Below, piece by piece: positions 17,466 to 25,580 of a stretch of 64,000 nt of DNA. This DNA is from an uncultured Lachnospiraceae bacterium (GTDB lineage: Bacteria > Bacillota > Clostridia > Lachnospirales > Lachnospiraceae), in contig CAMXQE010000013.1 of the NCBI GenBank assembly GCA_947246015.1, positions 24,684 through 88,683 on the forward strand, written 5' to 3'. The position numbers and the translations under genes were made by a program. The notes beneath the pieces are model-generated. The model made no database searches and was not told the DNA's origin. It saw nothing but the letters and a program-made list of their open reading frames with translations. The stretch's first letter is position 1, and each line of letters starts with the position of its first letter.

Positions 17466-18659
17466 TTAGTCTGAAAAATAAGCGTCAATTCCATCCGCGA
17501 TTCCGGCAGCAATCAGCTGCTGGTAATCCTCCTGCGCCATCTTCTTATCCTCCTCCGGATTCGACATATATCCCATCTCCACAATTGTCACGGGAATCTT
17601 ACTCCAGTTAATGCCGCTCATCGTATCTGTTTCCCATATCCGTTCTTTCCTGCATCCGGTACTCGCCGTCAACCCGTCCAATACCTTTTCGGAAAGCCTC
17701 TGACTGTCCGCATATAAATCGGCAACATAAGGATTCTGCGGAGTCGGGCATATGGTCATGGCCCCGTTCGCCTTGCTGTTCTCCGAACCGTTGGCATGTA
17801 TCCGTACAAAAATTTCCGCCCCGGAATCATATGCCATCTGCGCACGTTCTGAATTGCTGATATTCACATCATGACTCTCCCGCACCATATAAACCTGATA
17901 ACCCCTGTTCTCCAGCTCCGTCCTCAGCTTTTCCGAAACTGCCAGTGTCAGTTCATATTCATACAGTCCCGTGGCAACTCCCCGTGTGCCTCCCGTCACT
18001 TTCATTTTTGTTTCACCGGCGCCAGGGCCTACCGGCTCTTTCTCCGTATTTGCCTTATTCTGATGCCCCGCGTCAATGGCAATCAAATGGCTGCCCTCTG
18101 TAGGTTTCCTCTTCTCCCTCAGATAATCCGATTTGATATAGTACTCTCCTCCATCTGTCAGCACACGGCTCCAGCCGTCCGCCTCCCCGTTCTTCTGAAA
18201 GACCGTTCCCTTCTTCACTAACGTATAAACATCTGCTTCCAGGGAAGGCGCCGTCCGCACTTTTACAGTTGCCGTCGTATATACCTCTACGGCCTCCATA
18301 TCTTCAAAAGCTGCTTTCAGAACCTCTAATTCCATTTCCTTCTTCCGCTTCTGCTGCTCTCCTGCATTCTGAGTATCCTGTCCCGCCGCAGCCAGAGGAT
18401 AGGCGGAAATTTCATCTTTCAATATCGTGGCTTCCACCTTTTCCATGGCGTATACCTGCCGTCCCTCTCCGCCTGCCGAAGCATTCTGTATCCTGGCATT
18501 CTCCTGGCCGCCCTCCGGCCCATCCGATGGGTGCTCACTGCCTCCGCAGCCTATGCACCCAAACACTGCCATGCACAAACATAAGACAACCGCCAGCATA
18601 CGCCTGCTCCTGTATAACTGACCACCCTTCCGATTGCCCGCTTCTCGTCTACCCTTCAC
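17466..18659 (-). CDS. Lipoprotein N-acetylmuramoyl-L-alanine amidase (SH3 + Amidase_3)
   Basis: 397 residues from a GTG at 18659, chosen because GGAGGAGG stands six bases upstream; an in-frame ATG at 18725 has no ribosome site. A hydrophobic segment ends in CIGC, a lipobox-like signal at about residues 35-38. After a low-complexity linker comes a bacterial SH3 domain (VYTTATVKVRTAPS, about 133-195), then Amidase_3 (about 200-395). Zinc and catalytic residues are present: AIDAGHQ (His), YEYELT (Glu), VRIHANGS (His) and IVEMGYMSN (Glu). It cleaves the MurNAc-L-Ala bond outside the membrane. Lies upstream of the spo genes but may have a vegetative role. Confidence 0.9.
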   Translation of the reverse strand: MKGRREAGNRKGGQLYRSRRMLAVVLCLCMAVFGCIGCGGSEHPSDGPEGGQENARIQNASAGGEGRQVYAMEKVEATILKDEISAYPLAAAGQDTQNAGEQQKRKKEMELEVLKAAFEDMEAVEVYTTATVKVRTAPSLEADVYTLVKKGTVFQKNGEADGWSRVLTDGGEYYIKSDYLREKRKPTEGSHLIAIDAGHQNKANTEKEPVGPGAGETKMKVTGGTRGVATGLYEYELTLAVSEKLRTELENRGYQVYMVRESHDVNISNSERAQMAYDSGAEIFVRIHANGSENSKANGAMTICPTPQNPYVADLYADSQRLSEKVLDGLTASTGCRKERIWETDTMSGINWSKIPVTIVEMGYMSNPEEDKKMAQEDYQQLIAAGIADGIDAYFSD

Positions 18660-18736
18660 ACTAATCCTCCTCCATCTGCTTCCGTTATACCAGTTCCTGC
18701 ATATCCGTTCTGAATTTTCCCGCATGAATTACTGTT

Positions 18737-21034
18737 TTATGAAACCCTGTTATAATTAATCAGACATCCCTTCAGGATAATCTGCCTTTCTTCATCCGTC
18801 AGCTCGCCTAACGTCATCTCAAATTCAGTCATGCCGGCTTCCCCGATTACATACGCCTTAATCTTCTCCGTTTTTTCTTCCACCGCCTTTTTCACGTCCG
18901 GTATAAAGATATAGTCCAGATTCTTAAACGGAAGTTTCGTATCCTCTTCCTGAATGATAAACGGCAGCATACCCCAGTTAATCAGATTGGAACGGTATCT
19001 CTTAGTCGCATACTCATTGGCGATATTGGCCCATCCGCCTAATACCTTCTGGCAGGAAGCCGCCTGCTCCCTTGCTGAGCCGTCTCCCGGTTTCACTGCA
19101 AAAATTGTGGAGCCGAAACCAATATTTCCTTCTCCCGCGTCCGGATAAGACTTCCGGATAGTCTCCATTACCGGCTTTAACTCCGGTTTCACTTCCACCG
19201 GACATTTTCCTTCCATAACGGCTGTCTGCGCTGCCTGAATCTCCTTAGCGCGTCCCACATAAGCCGGATCCTTTCTGGAAAGAGTAAACTCTGCCAGCCC
19301 CAGCGGATTGGAGCGGTAAGAAGATGTTTCCCCCGAAGGAATCAGTTCATCCGTTGTCGTTACGGGATCGTGAATTTCTGATACTACCTGAAGCACCAGA
19401 TTCTCCGGCAGCGCACACATCTTCGGCCAATCCTTGATATTTGGGCCGAACTGAATCTCCACATTCGGGTCTGCCTCTCCCCTGGAATCAAATACCCGGT
19501 TTGCATATATTTTGGAATCAAAATGATATTTATATTTTCCGATTGTTCCGTCAAAATCCGTAGCCGGTGTCAGCACCCCCTTATTCGCACTGGTTGCCGC
19601 AATGGAACGGGCATCCATCAGCGCTACGGAAGAAATCTGCCCATTCTGAAGCTTTGAGCCTTCCCTGTTAGGGAAGTTTCTGGTAGAATGGCGGATGCTG
19701 AACGCATTATTTGCAGGCGTATCTCCCGCACCGAAGCAGGGACCGCAGAAAGCCGTTTTAAGCACCGCACCTGTTTCCATCAGCGCAGCTGCACAGCCGT
19801 TTTTAATCAATTCCATATATACCGGCATGGAAGCGGGATATACGCTTAACGTAAAGCCGTCGGAACCGATATAGGAGCCTTTCAGAATATCCGCCGCCGC
19901 ACAGATGTTTTCAAACCCGCCGCCCGCACAGCCCGCAATGATACCCTGGTCTACATAGAATTTCCCGTTCTTCACCTTATCCTTCAGCGTGAAATCCACG
20001 GCGCCGTCCAGACTTACTGCCGCCCGCTTCTCCACATCGTTCAGAATATCTTCCAGATTTTCATTCAATTCCTCTATGGTATACGTATTGCTCGGATGAA
20101 AAGGCATGGCAATCATCGGACGGATGCTGCTTAAATCCACAGTAATCATTCCATCATAATATGCCACTTCTCCCGGATTCAGTTCCTTATAGTCTTCTTT
20201 TCTTCCATGAATATCATAAAACTCTTCGATTTCCCCGTCTGTTCTCCAGATGGATGACAGACAGGTCGTCTCCGTAGTCATAACATCGATGCCAATCCTG
20301 AAATCCGCACTCAGAGAAGCCACACCCGGCCCTACGAATTCCATGACTTTATTCTTTACATATCCGTTGCCGAATACTGCACCGATAATCGCCAGCGCCA
20401 CATCCTGCGGCCCCACTCCCTTTACCGGTTCCCCGGTCAGATAGATTCCCACTACTCCCGGCATATTGATATCATATGTCTGGTTCAGCAGCTGCTTAAC
20501 CAGTTCCGGCCCGCCTTCACCCATTGCCATGGTGCCCAGCGCTCCGTAACGGGTATGGGAATCAGAACCAAGAATCATCCGGCCTCCTCCGGCCAGCATC
20601 TCCCTTGCATACTGATGAATCACTGCCTGATGAGGCGGAACATACACACCGCCGTACTTCTTCGCACAGGTAAGCCCAAACATATGGTCATCCTCATTAA
20701 TCGTACCGCCTACCGCACAGAGGGAATTATGGCAGTTCGTCAGCACATACGGCACCGGAAACTTCTCCAGTCCCGAAGCACGCGCTGTCTGTATGATTCC
20801 TACAAACGTGATGTCATGGGAAGTCAATTTATCAAATTTAATCTTCAGCTTTTCCATATTACCGGAAGTATTGTGTTCTTTCAGAATACTGTAAGCAATG
20901 GTTTCCCTTGCCGCCTCTTCCCTGCTTACTTCTTTTCCCGTCTTACTCTTTATTTCCGCCTGAGCCTGCGCACCATCAGGAACGATTTCCGTCCCGTTTA
21001 TCAGATATGCGCCGCCTTCCGACAATTGTATCAT
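18737..21034 (-). CDS. Aconitase-family hydratase (YbhJ-like)
   Basis: 765 residues from the ATG at 21034, which follows AGGAGGAG. The aconitase fold is evident: LTNCHNSL near 115, GSDSHTRYG near 170, and cluster cysteines in GCAGGG (about 400) and FCGPC (CxxC, about 460), so a [4Fe-4S] cluster is plausible. The C-terminal swivel domain includes [21 protein letters not shown] and the [13 protein letters not shown] motif. Overall length and organisation match the clostridial and E. coli YbhJ-type hydratases whose substrate is not established, rather than classical AcnA (about 900). No citrate synthase or isocitrate dehydrogenase gene is nearby. Strong promoter at 21146-21174. Confidence 0.85.
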   Translation of the reverse strand: MIQLSEGGAYLINGTEIVPDGAQAQAEIKSKTGKEVSREEAARETIAYSILKEHNTSGNMEKLKIKFDKLTSHDITFVGIIQTARASGLEKFPVPYVLTNCHNSLCAVGGTINEDDHMFGLTCAKKYGGVYVPPHQAVIHQYAREMLAGGGRMILGSDSHTRYGALGTMAMGEGGPELVKQLLNQTYDINMPGVVGIYLTGEPVKGVGPQDVALAIIGAVFGNGYVKNKVMEFVGPGVASLSADFRIGIDVMTTETTCLSSIWRTDGEIEEFYDIHGRKEDYKELNPGEVAYYDGMITVDLSSIRPMIAMPFHPSNTYTIEELNENLEDILNDVEKRAAVSLDGAVDFTLKDKVKNGKFYVDQGIIAGCAGGGFENICAAADILKGSYIGSDGFTLSVYPASMPVYMELIKNGCAAALMETGAVLKTAFCGPCFGAGDTPANNAFSIRHSTRNFPNREGSKLQNGQISSVALMDARSIAATSANKGVLTPATDFDGTIGKYKYHFDSKIYANRVFDSRGEADPNVEIQFGPNIKDWPKMCALPENLVLQVVSEIHDPVTTTDELIPSGETSSYRSNPLGLAEFTLSRKDPAYVGRAKEIQAAQTAVMEGKCPVEVKPELKPVMETIRKSYPDAGEGNIGFGSTIFAVKPGDGSAREQAASCQKVLGGWANIANEYATKRYRSNLINWGMLPFIIQEEDTKLPFKNLDYIFIPDVKKAVEEKTEKIKAYVIGEAGMTEFEMTLGELTDEERQIILKGCLINYNRVS

Positions 21035-21145
21035 AATCTTTCTCCTCCTATTCCCGTTCTGCCGCCATCCTTCCGACACCCTGCGCCTGCCGGGATGCCC
21101 GCTGTTTCCAAATATCGCACCGAATGCCGTTTACAATCAGCTTTT

Positions 21146-21174
21146 ATTATAAAGCAATAAAGGTTAGTTTGCAA
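21146..21174 (-). promoter_or_regulatory. Promoter of the aconitase-family gene
   Basis: Minus strand TTGCAA (21169-21174), 17-base spacer, TATAAT (21146-21151). Start near 21139 gives a leader of about 105 nt. Confidence 0.7.
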
Positions 21175-21203
21175 GCTGTTCATAAGGTTTGTGAACAAGC
21201 TTC

Positions 21204-21234
21204 GTAACAGGAAAGCCAAAGGCTGAACTGTTAC
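21204..21234. repeat. Hairpin repeat family 2, copy A
   Basis: Inverted repeat GTAACAG (21204-21210) and CTGTTAC (21228-21234) enclosing AGCC/GGCT. In the minus orientation it contains GTAACAGTTCAGCC, shared with 58114-58145 and partly with 28114-28144. It lies upstream of the hydratase promoter in the divergent region. Confidence 0.7.
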
Positions 21235-21284
21235 CAAACTTCCCCTTGACACTGCCAGCGCGATTAAATATTATAATTTTCTTC

Positions 21285-21313
21285 TTGACATCAACATCCC
21301 ATAGTTATAAAAT
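21285..21313 (+). promoter_or_regulatory. Promoter of the small secreted protein
   Basis: TTGACA (21285-21290), 17-base spacer, TAAAAT (21308-21313), about 65 bases before the ATG. Another TTGACA at 21246-21251 faces a TATAAT at 21272-21277 but with a 20-base spacer, so it is less convincing. Confidence 0.65.
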
Positions 21314-21378
21314 TCTTTTTTGTGAGATGATATTATTACATAATTACATTTTTTCAACTATCAAAGGAGGTTTTTTCA

Positions 21379-22068
21379 ATGAAAAGAAAAACTGTCAGCA
21401 AATTTTTAGCAGCAGCATTAAGCGCAGCGCTCTGCGTACCGATTCTGCTTGCAGACCCGATTAGCGCAGCTGCAAGAACCGTTTCCGGTGATACAGTTTC
21501 CGGCGGTACAGTCAGTGAAAGCAGCAGCGAAAATAGCGAAGGAAATGGAGGCAGCACAACCGCAGCTCCTTCTGTTGTTACCAATAACGTAGTTATCAGC
21601 GGTCAGCGTGCAACATCCACAATCAGCGGCATCTACACTGCAACAACCATCAATGGTGCAGTTATTTCTACTTCCAAAGAGAACCTTGCTTCTTCCATCG
21701 GTCTGAGCGAAGCGGACATAGCAGCCGGAACCAATATCCGGTCTTACATCTGCGACAACCATAACAAAGCTTCCAAGGCAGCTCTTCAGTCTGCAGCAGA
21801 AGCCGCAGGAAAGACAGCCGTTGGTTATGTTAACATGGATTTATACACCATCACCAAGAAAGGCGTCGTAACAAAAGTTACCTCTTCTTCTGAGCCGGTA
21901 AGCATTACTTTAGCTTTGCCCGCACGCCTTGCAAAAACAAACAACAGCTTCTCCATCCTTGCAATTGACCAGGACGGCAAGACTGTTATTATGGATGATG
22001 TAGATACAGACTCTAAGACAATTACTATCAACACAAAGGTATTCGGTGCTTATTCCATCGTATACTAA
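21379..22068 (+). CDS. Secreted protein with Ser/Thr/Gly linker, function unknown
   Basis: 229 residues. A clear signal peptide (MKRKTVSKFLAAALSAALCV, cleavage likely after SAAA near residue 31) is followed by a low-complexity linker with TVSGDTVSGGTVSE repeats (about 33-60). Two soluble regions follow; the last 60 residues (PVSITLALPARL to GAYSIVY) form a small beta-sandwich-like domain ending in a Tyr-x-Ile-x-Tyr pattern. The protein at 32521-33399 has a comparable design. No catalytic motif is seen. AAAGGAGG precedes the ATG. It is transcribed alone, from a near-consensus promoter to a strong terminator. Confidence 0.8.
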   Translation: MKRKTVSKFLAAALSAALCVPILLADPISAAARTVSGDTVSGGTVSESSSENSEGNGGSTTAAPSVVTNNVVISGQRATSTISGIYTATTINGAVISTSKENLASSIGLSEADIAAGTNIRSYICDNHNKASKAALQSAAEAAGKTAVGYVNMDLYTITKKGVVTKVTSSSEPVSITLALPARLAKTNNSFSILAIDQDGKTVIMDDVDTDSKTITINTKVFGAYSIVY

Positions 22069-22090
22069 ACAGGACAAAACCCAAAAACAA

Positions 22091-22139
22091 AAAAACCCCA
22101 TCCGTCAGCTTTTCATCAAGTCTGACGGATGGGGTTTTT
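22091..22139. terminator. Bidirectional terminator
   Basis: 18-bp perfect stem (22091-22108 with 22122-22139), including AAAAACCCC and GGGGTTTTT, 13-base loop. T-runs occur on both strands, so it can end both the secreted-protein gene and the convergent EAL gene. Confidence 0.95.
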
Positions 22140-22149
22140 AACATCCGCA

Positions 22150-23826
22150 TCATATAAAATCATGCATGGTATCCAAAAATGCTCCCAGCGGACAGGGCTT
22201 CGAGAAATAAAATCCCTGTATATAATCCGGTCCCATATTGCAGATTTTATTCAGTTCTTCCTTCGTCTCGATTCCCTCTATACAGAATTTCGTATCAATA
22301 CTGTGCGTCATATCCGCCATATGCTGAAGCAGATTGTACTCATAATCATTATTCAGCGCTTTCAGGGTAAAAGAGCGGTCTATCTTAATCGTACTCGGAT
22401 TCAGATTGTATAAATAATGGAAATTGGAATACCCGGTTCCAAAATCATCCAGTGCCAGCGGAATGCCGTTCGCCTTCAATCCTTCACAGAAATTGCTGAA
22501 ATTAGCGTTAGCCTCAAAAAACCCGCTTTCCGTCAATTCTATCACGATACTCTCCGGAGCCAGACCATATGCTTTCACACCTGCAAGGATTTCTTTCAGC
22601 ACATTGCTCTTGAGCACCTGCACATAAGACAGGTTCACAGACATTTTGAAGTTCGGAATCTCCTTTTGTATCTGTGCACAGGCGCGCATTGCCTGATGCA
22701 GTACCCACCGTCCCACGGGAATGATTAGTCCGCTTTCCTCCAGAATCGGAATAAACTCTACCGGGGAAACCATCCCCATTGATTCCGTATGGAAACGGAG
22801 CAGCGTTTCCGCACTGTATAAACGGTTTTCCCTGATATCCACGATTGGCTGGTAATATGCCTCAAAGCCTGCAAAGTTTTCATTGACGGAATGGCGGATG
22901 ATATGAAGCAGTTCCCTCTTATGCAGAAATGCCTGATAATCCGGCTTATTATAAATATAGTGCTTATTCTTCCCGTTATTCTTTGCCTCATTCAGCGAAA
23001 ACTCCGACAGCTTCATGATATTGAAATACGCCTGATTCTGTACATCACTGAATTCAAGGATTCCCGCCGAAACAGTAAAAAATACTTCGTAACAGTTTGC
23101 TTCTATAAAAGTATCCACCTGCTTGCGTATCGCATCATACAGTTCATGTGCATCCTCTGCTCCTCTGTCTGAAAAATCTACTACAGCAAATTCATCTGCG
23201 ACAATCCGGTATAGTTTCTGTTCCGGTAAGATAACAGAAGAAATACACTCTGCCGTCTTCCTCAGAATCATATCTCCGTATTCCATGCCTTTATTTTCAT
23301 TGATTTCTTTGAAATTATCGATTCCCAGCCGCAGGATAAATCCCTTCATACGGTTCGACTGCCCCTGCTTCTTCAATTCAGTCTGTAAGCTGGATTCTCC
23401 CAACAGCCCGCTGACATTATCCGCTTTCTGCTTCTTGCCTATTTCATTAATGCAGCCTACTACGAATTCTGCCTCTCCGTTCTCATCGTATAAAACATTT
23501 CCCCTTGCATTAATCCATACCGGTTTCCCGTCCCTGCCGAGCCACCTGTATTCAATATTGCGGTAATCCTTTTCCTTATTCAGTATTTGCTGCAAATCCT
23601 CATGCAGTAGTGCCACATCATCCGGGTGCGTGAACGAGGCAATTGTCTCCGGCACACGGGAAAACTCCGTGCTGGGAAGCATAAACCGCTCCATGGCGCT
23701 TGGCGATATACAATAGCGGTCTTTCCGCAAATCATACATATATAAAAAATCGTCCATGCTCGGAGTTAAAATCCCTATGATGTTCTTAAACTGTTCCACT
23801 GAAACCCTCTTGATACCCTCGTCCAT
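22150..23826 (-). CDS. PAS-degenerate GGDEF-EAL c-di-GMP phosphodiesterase
   Basis: 558 residues. A PAS domain (about 20-130) with PAC-like YRWLGRDGKPVWI, a GGDEF-fold domain (about 150-290) whose motif reads IVADEF, losing both glycines, and an EAL domain (about 305-555). In the EAL domain the motif itself is ETL (SAETLLRF, retaining the metal-binding glutamate); MSVNLS, VIELTES, LDDFGTGYS, IKIDRSF, IEGIE and YIQGFYF are kept. Probably an active phosphodiesterase and not a cyclase. No transmembrane segment. Same architecture as the protein at 5649-7352 but clearly diverged, so not a recent duplication. Convergent with the secreted-protein gene. Confidence 0.92.
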   Translation of the reverse strand: MDEGIKRVSVEQFKNIIGILTPSMDDFLYMYDLRKDRYCISPSAMERFMLPSTEFSRVPETIASFTHPDDVALLHEDLQQILNKEKDYRNIEYRWLGRDGKPVWINARGNVLYDENGEAEFVVGCINEIGKKQKADNVSGLLGESSLQTELKKQGQSNRMKGFILRLGIDNFKEINENKGMEYGDMILRKTAECISSVILPEQKLYRIVADEFAVVDFSDRGAEDAHELYDAIRKQVDTFIEANCYEVFFTVSAGILEFSDVQNQAYFNIMKLSEFSLNEAKNNGKNKHYIYNKPDYQAFLHKRELLHIIRHSVNENFAGFEAYYQPIVDIRENRLYSAETLLRFHTESMGMVSPVEFIPILEESGLIIPVGRWVLHQAMRACAQIQKEIPNFKMSVNLSYVQVLKSNVLKEILAGVKAYGLAPESIVIELTESGFFEANANFSNFCEGLKANGIPLALDDFGTGYSNFHYLYNLNPSTIKIDRSFTLKALNNDYEYNLLQHMADMTHSIDTKFCIEGIETKEELNKICNMGPDYIQGFYFSKPCPLGAFLDTMHDFI

Positions 23827-23957
23827 CCCACTACCTCTTTTTCCCCTATCGCATCCTGTGCTCCATCATTCATCTACCTCTTAAAATTGTAGCATAGTTC
23901 CAAATCATCTTCAATACATACTTGTATACCATTTTACATTTCTCAGCAGATTTTTAG

Positions 23958-25424
23958 TTACAATGCCTTTTCTATCTCTTCAATAATAATCTTAAGCGCC
24001 TTAATCCGCGCATACTTTTTATCTACAGATTCTAATATATGCCACGGAGCATAAACCGTACTCGTCTTTTGTATCATCTCGTTGACTGCCGCTTCATAAG
24101 CATCCCACTTCTCCCGGTTGCGCCAGTCCTCATCCGTAATTTTCCACCGCTTCTCAGGGGTATTCTGCCGCAGTTCAAAACGCTGCAGCTGGGTATCCTT
24201 ATCTATCTGTACCCAGAACTTAATAATGACCGCTCCCCAGTCTGACAATTCCTTTTCAAACTCATTCATTTCATTATAAGCACGTTTCCAGTCATTTTCA
24301 CTGCAAAAACCCTCTAACCGTTCCACCATCACACGGCCGTACCAGCTTCTGTCGAAAATCGCAATATGTCCCGTCTTCGGCAGCCTGCTCCAAAATCTCC
24401 ACAGATAGTGCCTCGCTTTTTCATGCGGTTCGGGACTTGCAATCGGGTGCACTTCAAATCCTCTCGGGTCAAGAGCCTCTGTAATCCGCTTTATATTGCC
24501 GCCCTTACCTGCCGCATCCCATCCCTCATAAGCAATGATGACCGGCACCTGCTTCCGGTACAGACGGTTATGGAGTTCCCGAAGATGTTCCTGCAGCCGG
24601 TCCAGCTCTTCCTTATATTCCTCCTCTTCCATCATCACATCCAGCGGAATCTCTTCCAGCTTAGGCATTTTTACCAGCGGGAATACATTTTGGAGCAGCG
24701 GCACCGCAAGCGCACTGTTCTGCAATGCAATATCAATCCCTTCCGTCAGGGTTTCCAATACTTGCAGCTCCGCCCACTTCCTTGATTTGGCATCCACAAT
24801 ATACCACGGTGCAGACGGGGCATTGGTCACCTCCAAATAGCGGTCATATACTTCCATGCATTTATCATAATGCTTATTCTGCCACTTGTCACTGTCACTG
24901 ACCCGCCACTTTGTATCGATATCCTCCAGCAGACTGTCTATCCTCTTCTTCTGCTCTTTTTCTCCGATATGGAAGAAAAATTTCAGTACCAGATATCCGT
25001 TGTCCGTCAGCTGCCTTTCGAAACGGCGTATGCTGTCAATTTTCATTTCATAAGCTTTCCCGTCCAGTTTTTCGTGCAGACAGAGCTTCGTAACCTCATC
25101 CATCCAGCCCGAATCCAAAAATACAAATTTACCCGCCTCGGGAATATTGGTAAAATACCGGCTCAGGAAAGGTTTTCTCCGCTCTTCCTCCGTCGCTTTT
25201 TCCAAAGATACCACTTTAAAAAAGCGGGGGTCGATATTCCGGATTACCTGACCGATTGTACTGCCTTTTCCTGCGGTTCCCCAGCCTTCCATCAGCACCA
25301 GTACCGGAAGTTTATGCTCCTTTATCTGCATCTGCTGCGCCGCCAGCCGATTTCTCGCGGCAGACAGTCTTGCCTTCAATTCCGCCTCTTCCGGCTTTTC
25401 TGCCATAGTCCTGTCCTTTAACAT
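23958..25424 (-). CDS. pap: Polyphosphate:AMP phosphotransferase (two PPK2 domains)
   Basis: 488 residues from the ATG at 25424, which has AAAGGAG upstream; the frame continues to 25538 without a ribosome site. Two PPK2-type kinase domains are joined: the first (about 30-250) with MEGWGTAGKGSTI, the second (about 265-488) with YEGWDAAGKGGNI and FDRSWYGRV. The Walker B-like site of domain 1 reads LDSGWMDEV and is atypical, so catalysis probably rests with domain 2, as in known class II PPK2 enzymes. It phosphorylates AMP to ADP from polyphosphate, regenerating energy when ATP is low. It lies next to glgP, another reserve-mobilising gene, on the same strand. Confidence 0.88.
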   Translation of the reverse strand: MLKDRTMAEKPEEAELKARLSAARNRLAAQQMQIKEHKLPVLVLMEGWGTAGKGSTIGQVIRNIDPRFFKVVSLEKATEEERRKPFLSRYFTNIPEAGKFVFLDSGWMDEVTKLCLHEKLDGKAYEMKIDSIRRFERQLTDNGYLVLKFFFHIGEKEQKKRIDSLLEDIDTKWRVSDSDKWQNKHYDKCMEVYDRYLEVTNAPSAPWYIVDAKSRKWAELQVLETLTEGIDIALQNSALAVPLLQNVFPLVKMPKLEEIPLDVMMEEEEYKEELDRLQEHLRELHNRLYRKQVPVIIAYEGWDAAGKGGNIKRITEALDPRGFEVHPIASPEPHEKARHYLWRFWSRLPKTGHIAIFDRSWYGRVMVERLEGFCSENDWKRAYNEMNEFEKELSDWGAVIIKFWVQIDKDTQLQRFELRQNTPEKRWKITDEDWRNREKWDAYEAAVNEMIQKTSTVYAPWHILESVDKKYARIKALKIIIEEIEKAL

Positions 25425-25528
25425 GTAACCACTCCTTTCCCTGTTATTTTCATTCCCAATACTTACTTCTAATATACCATTAATCCATATGGATTTCCAA
25501 GCAGTTTCTTCACCCTTATAAACGGAAA

Positions 25529-25572
25529 GCGCATTCATGATTCCCCTGTTTACAGGAGAATCACGAATGCGC
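25529..25572 (-). terminator. Terminator after glgP
   Basis: Near-perfect 20-bp stem beginning GCGCATTC (25529-25548 with 25553-25572), four-base loop, then a short T-rich tract on the minus strand (TTTCCGTTT). The weak T-run suggests partial read-through into pap. Confidence 0.7.
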
Positions 25573-25580
25573 CATTATGC

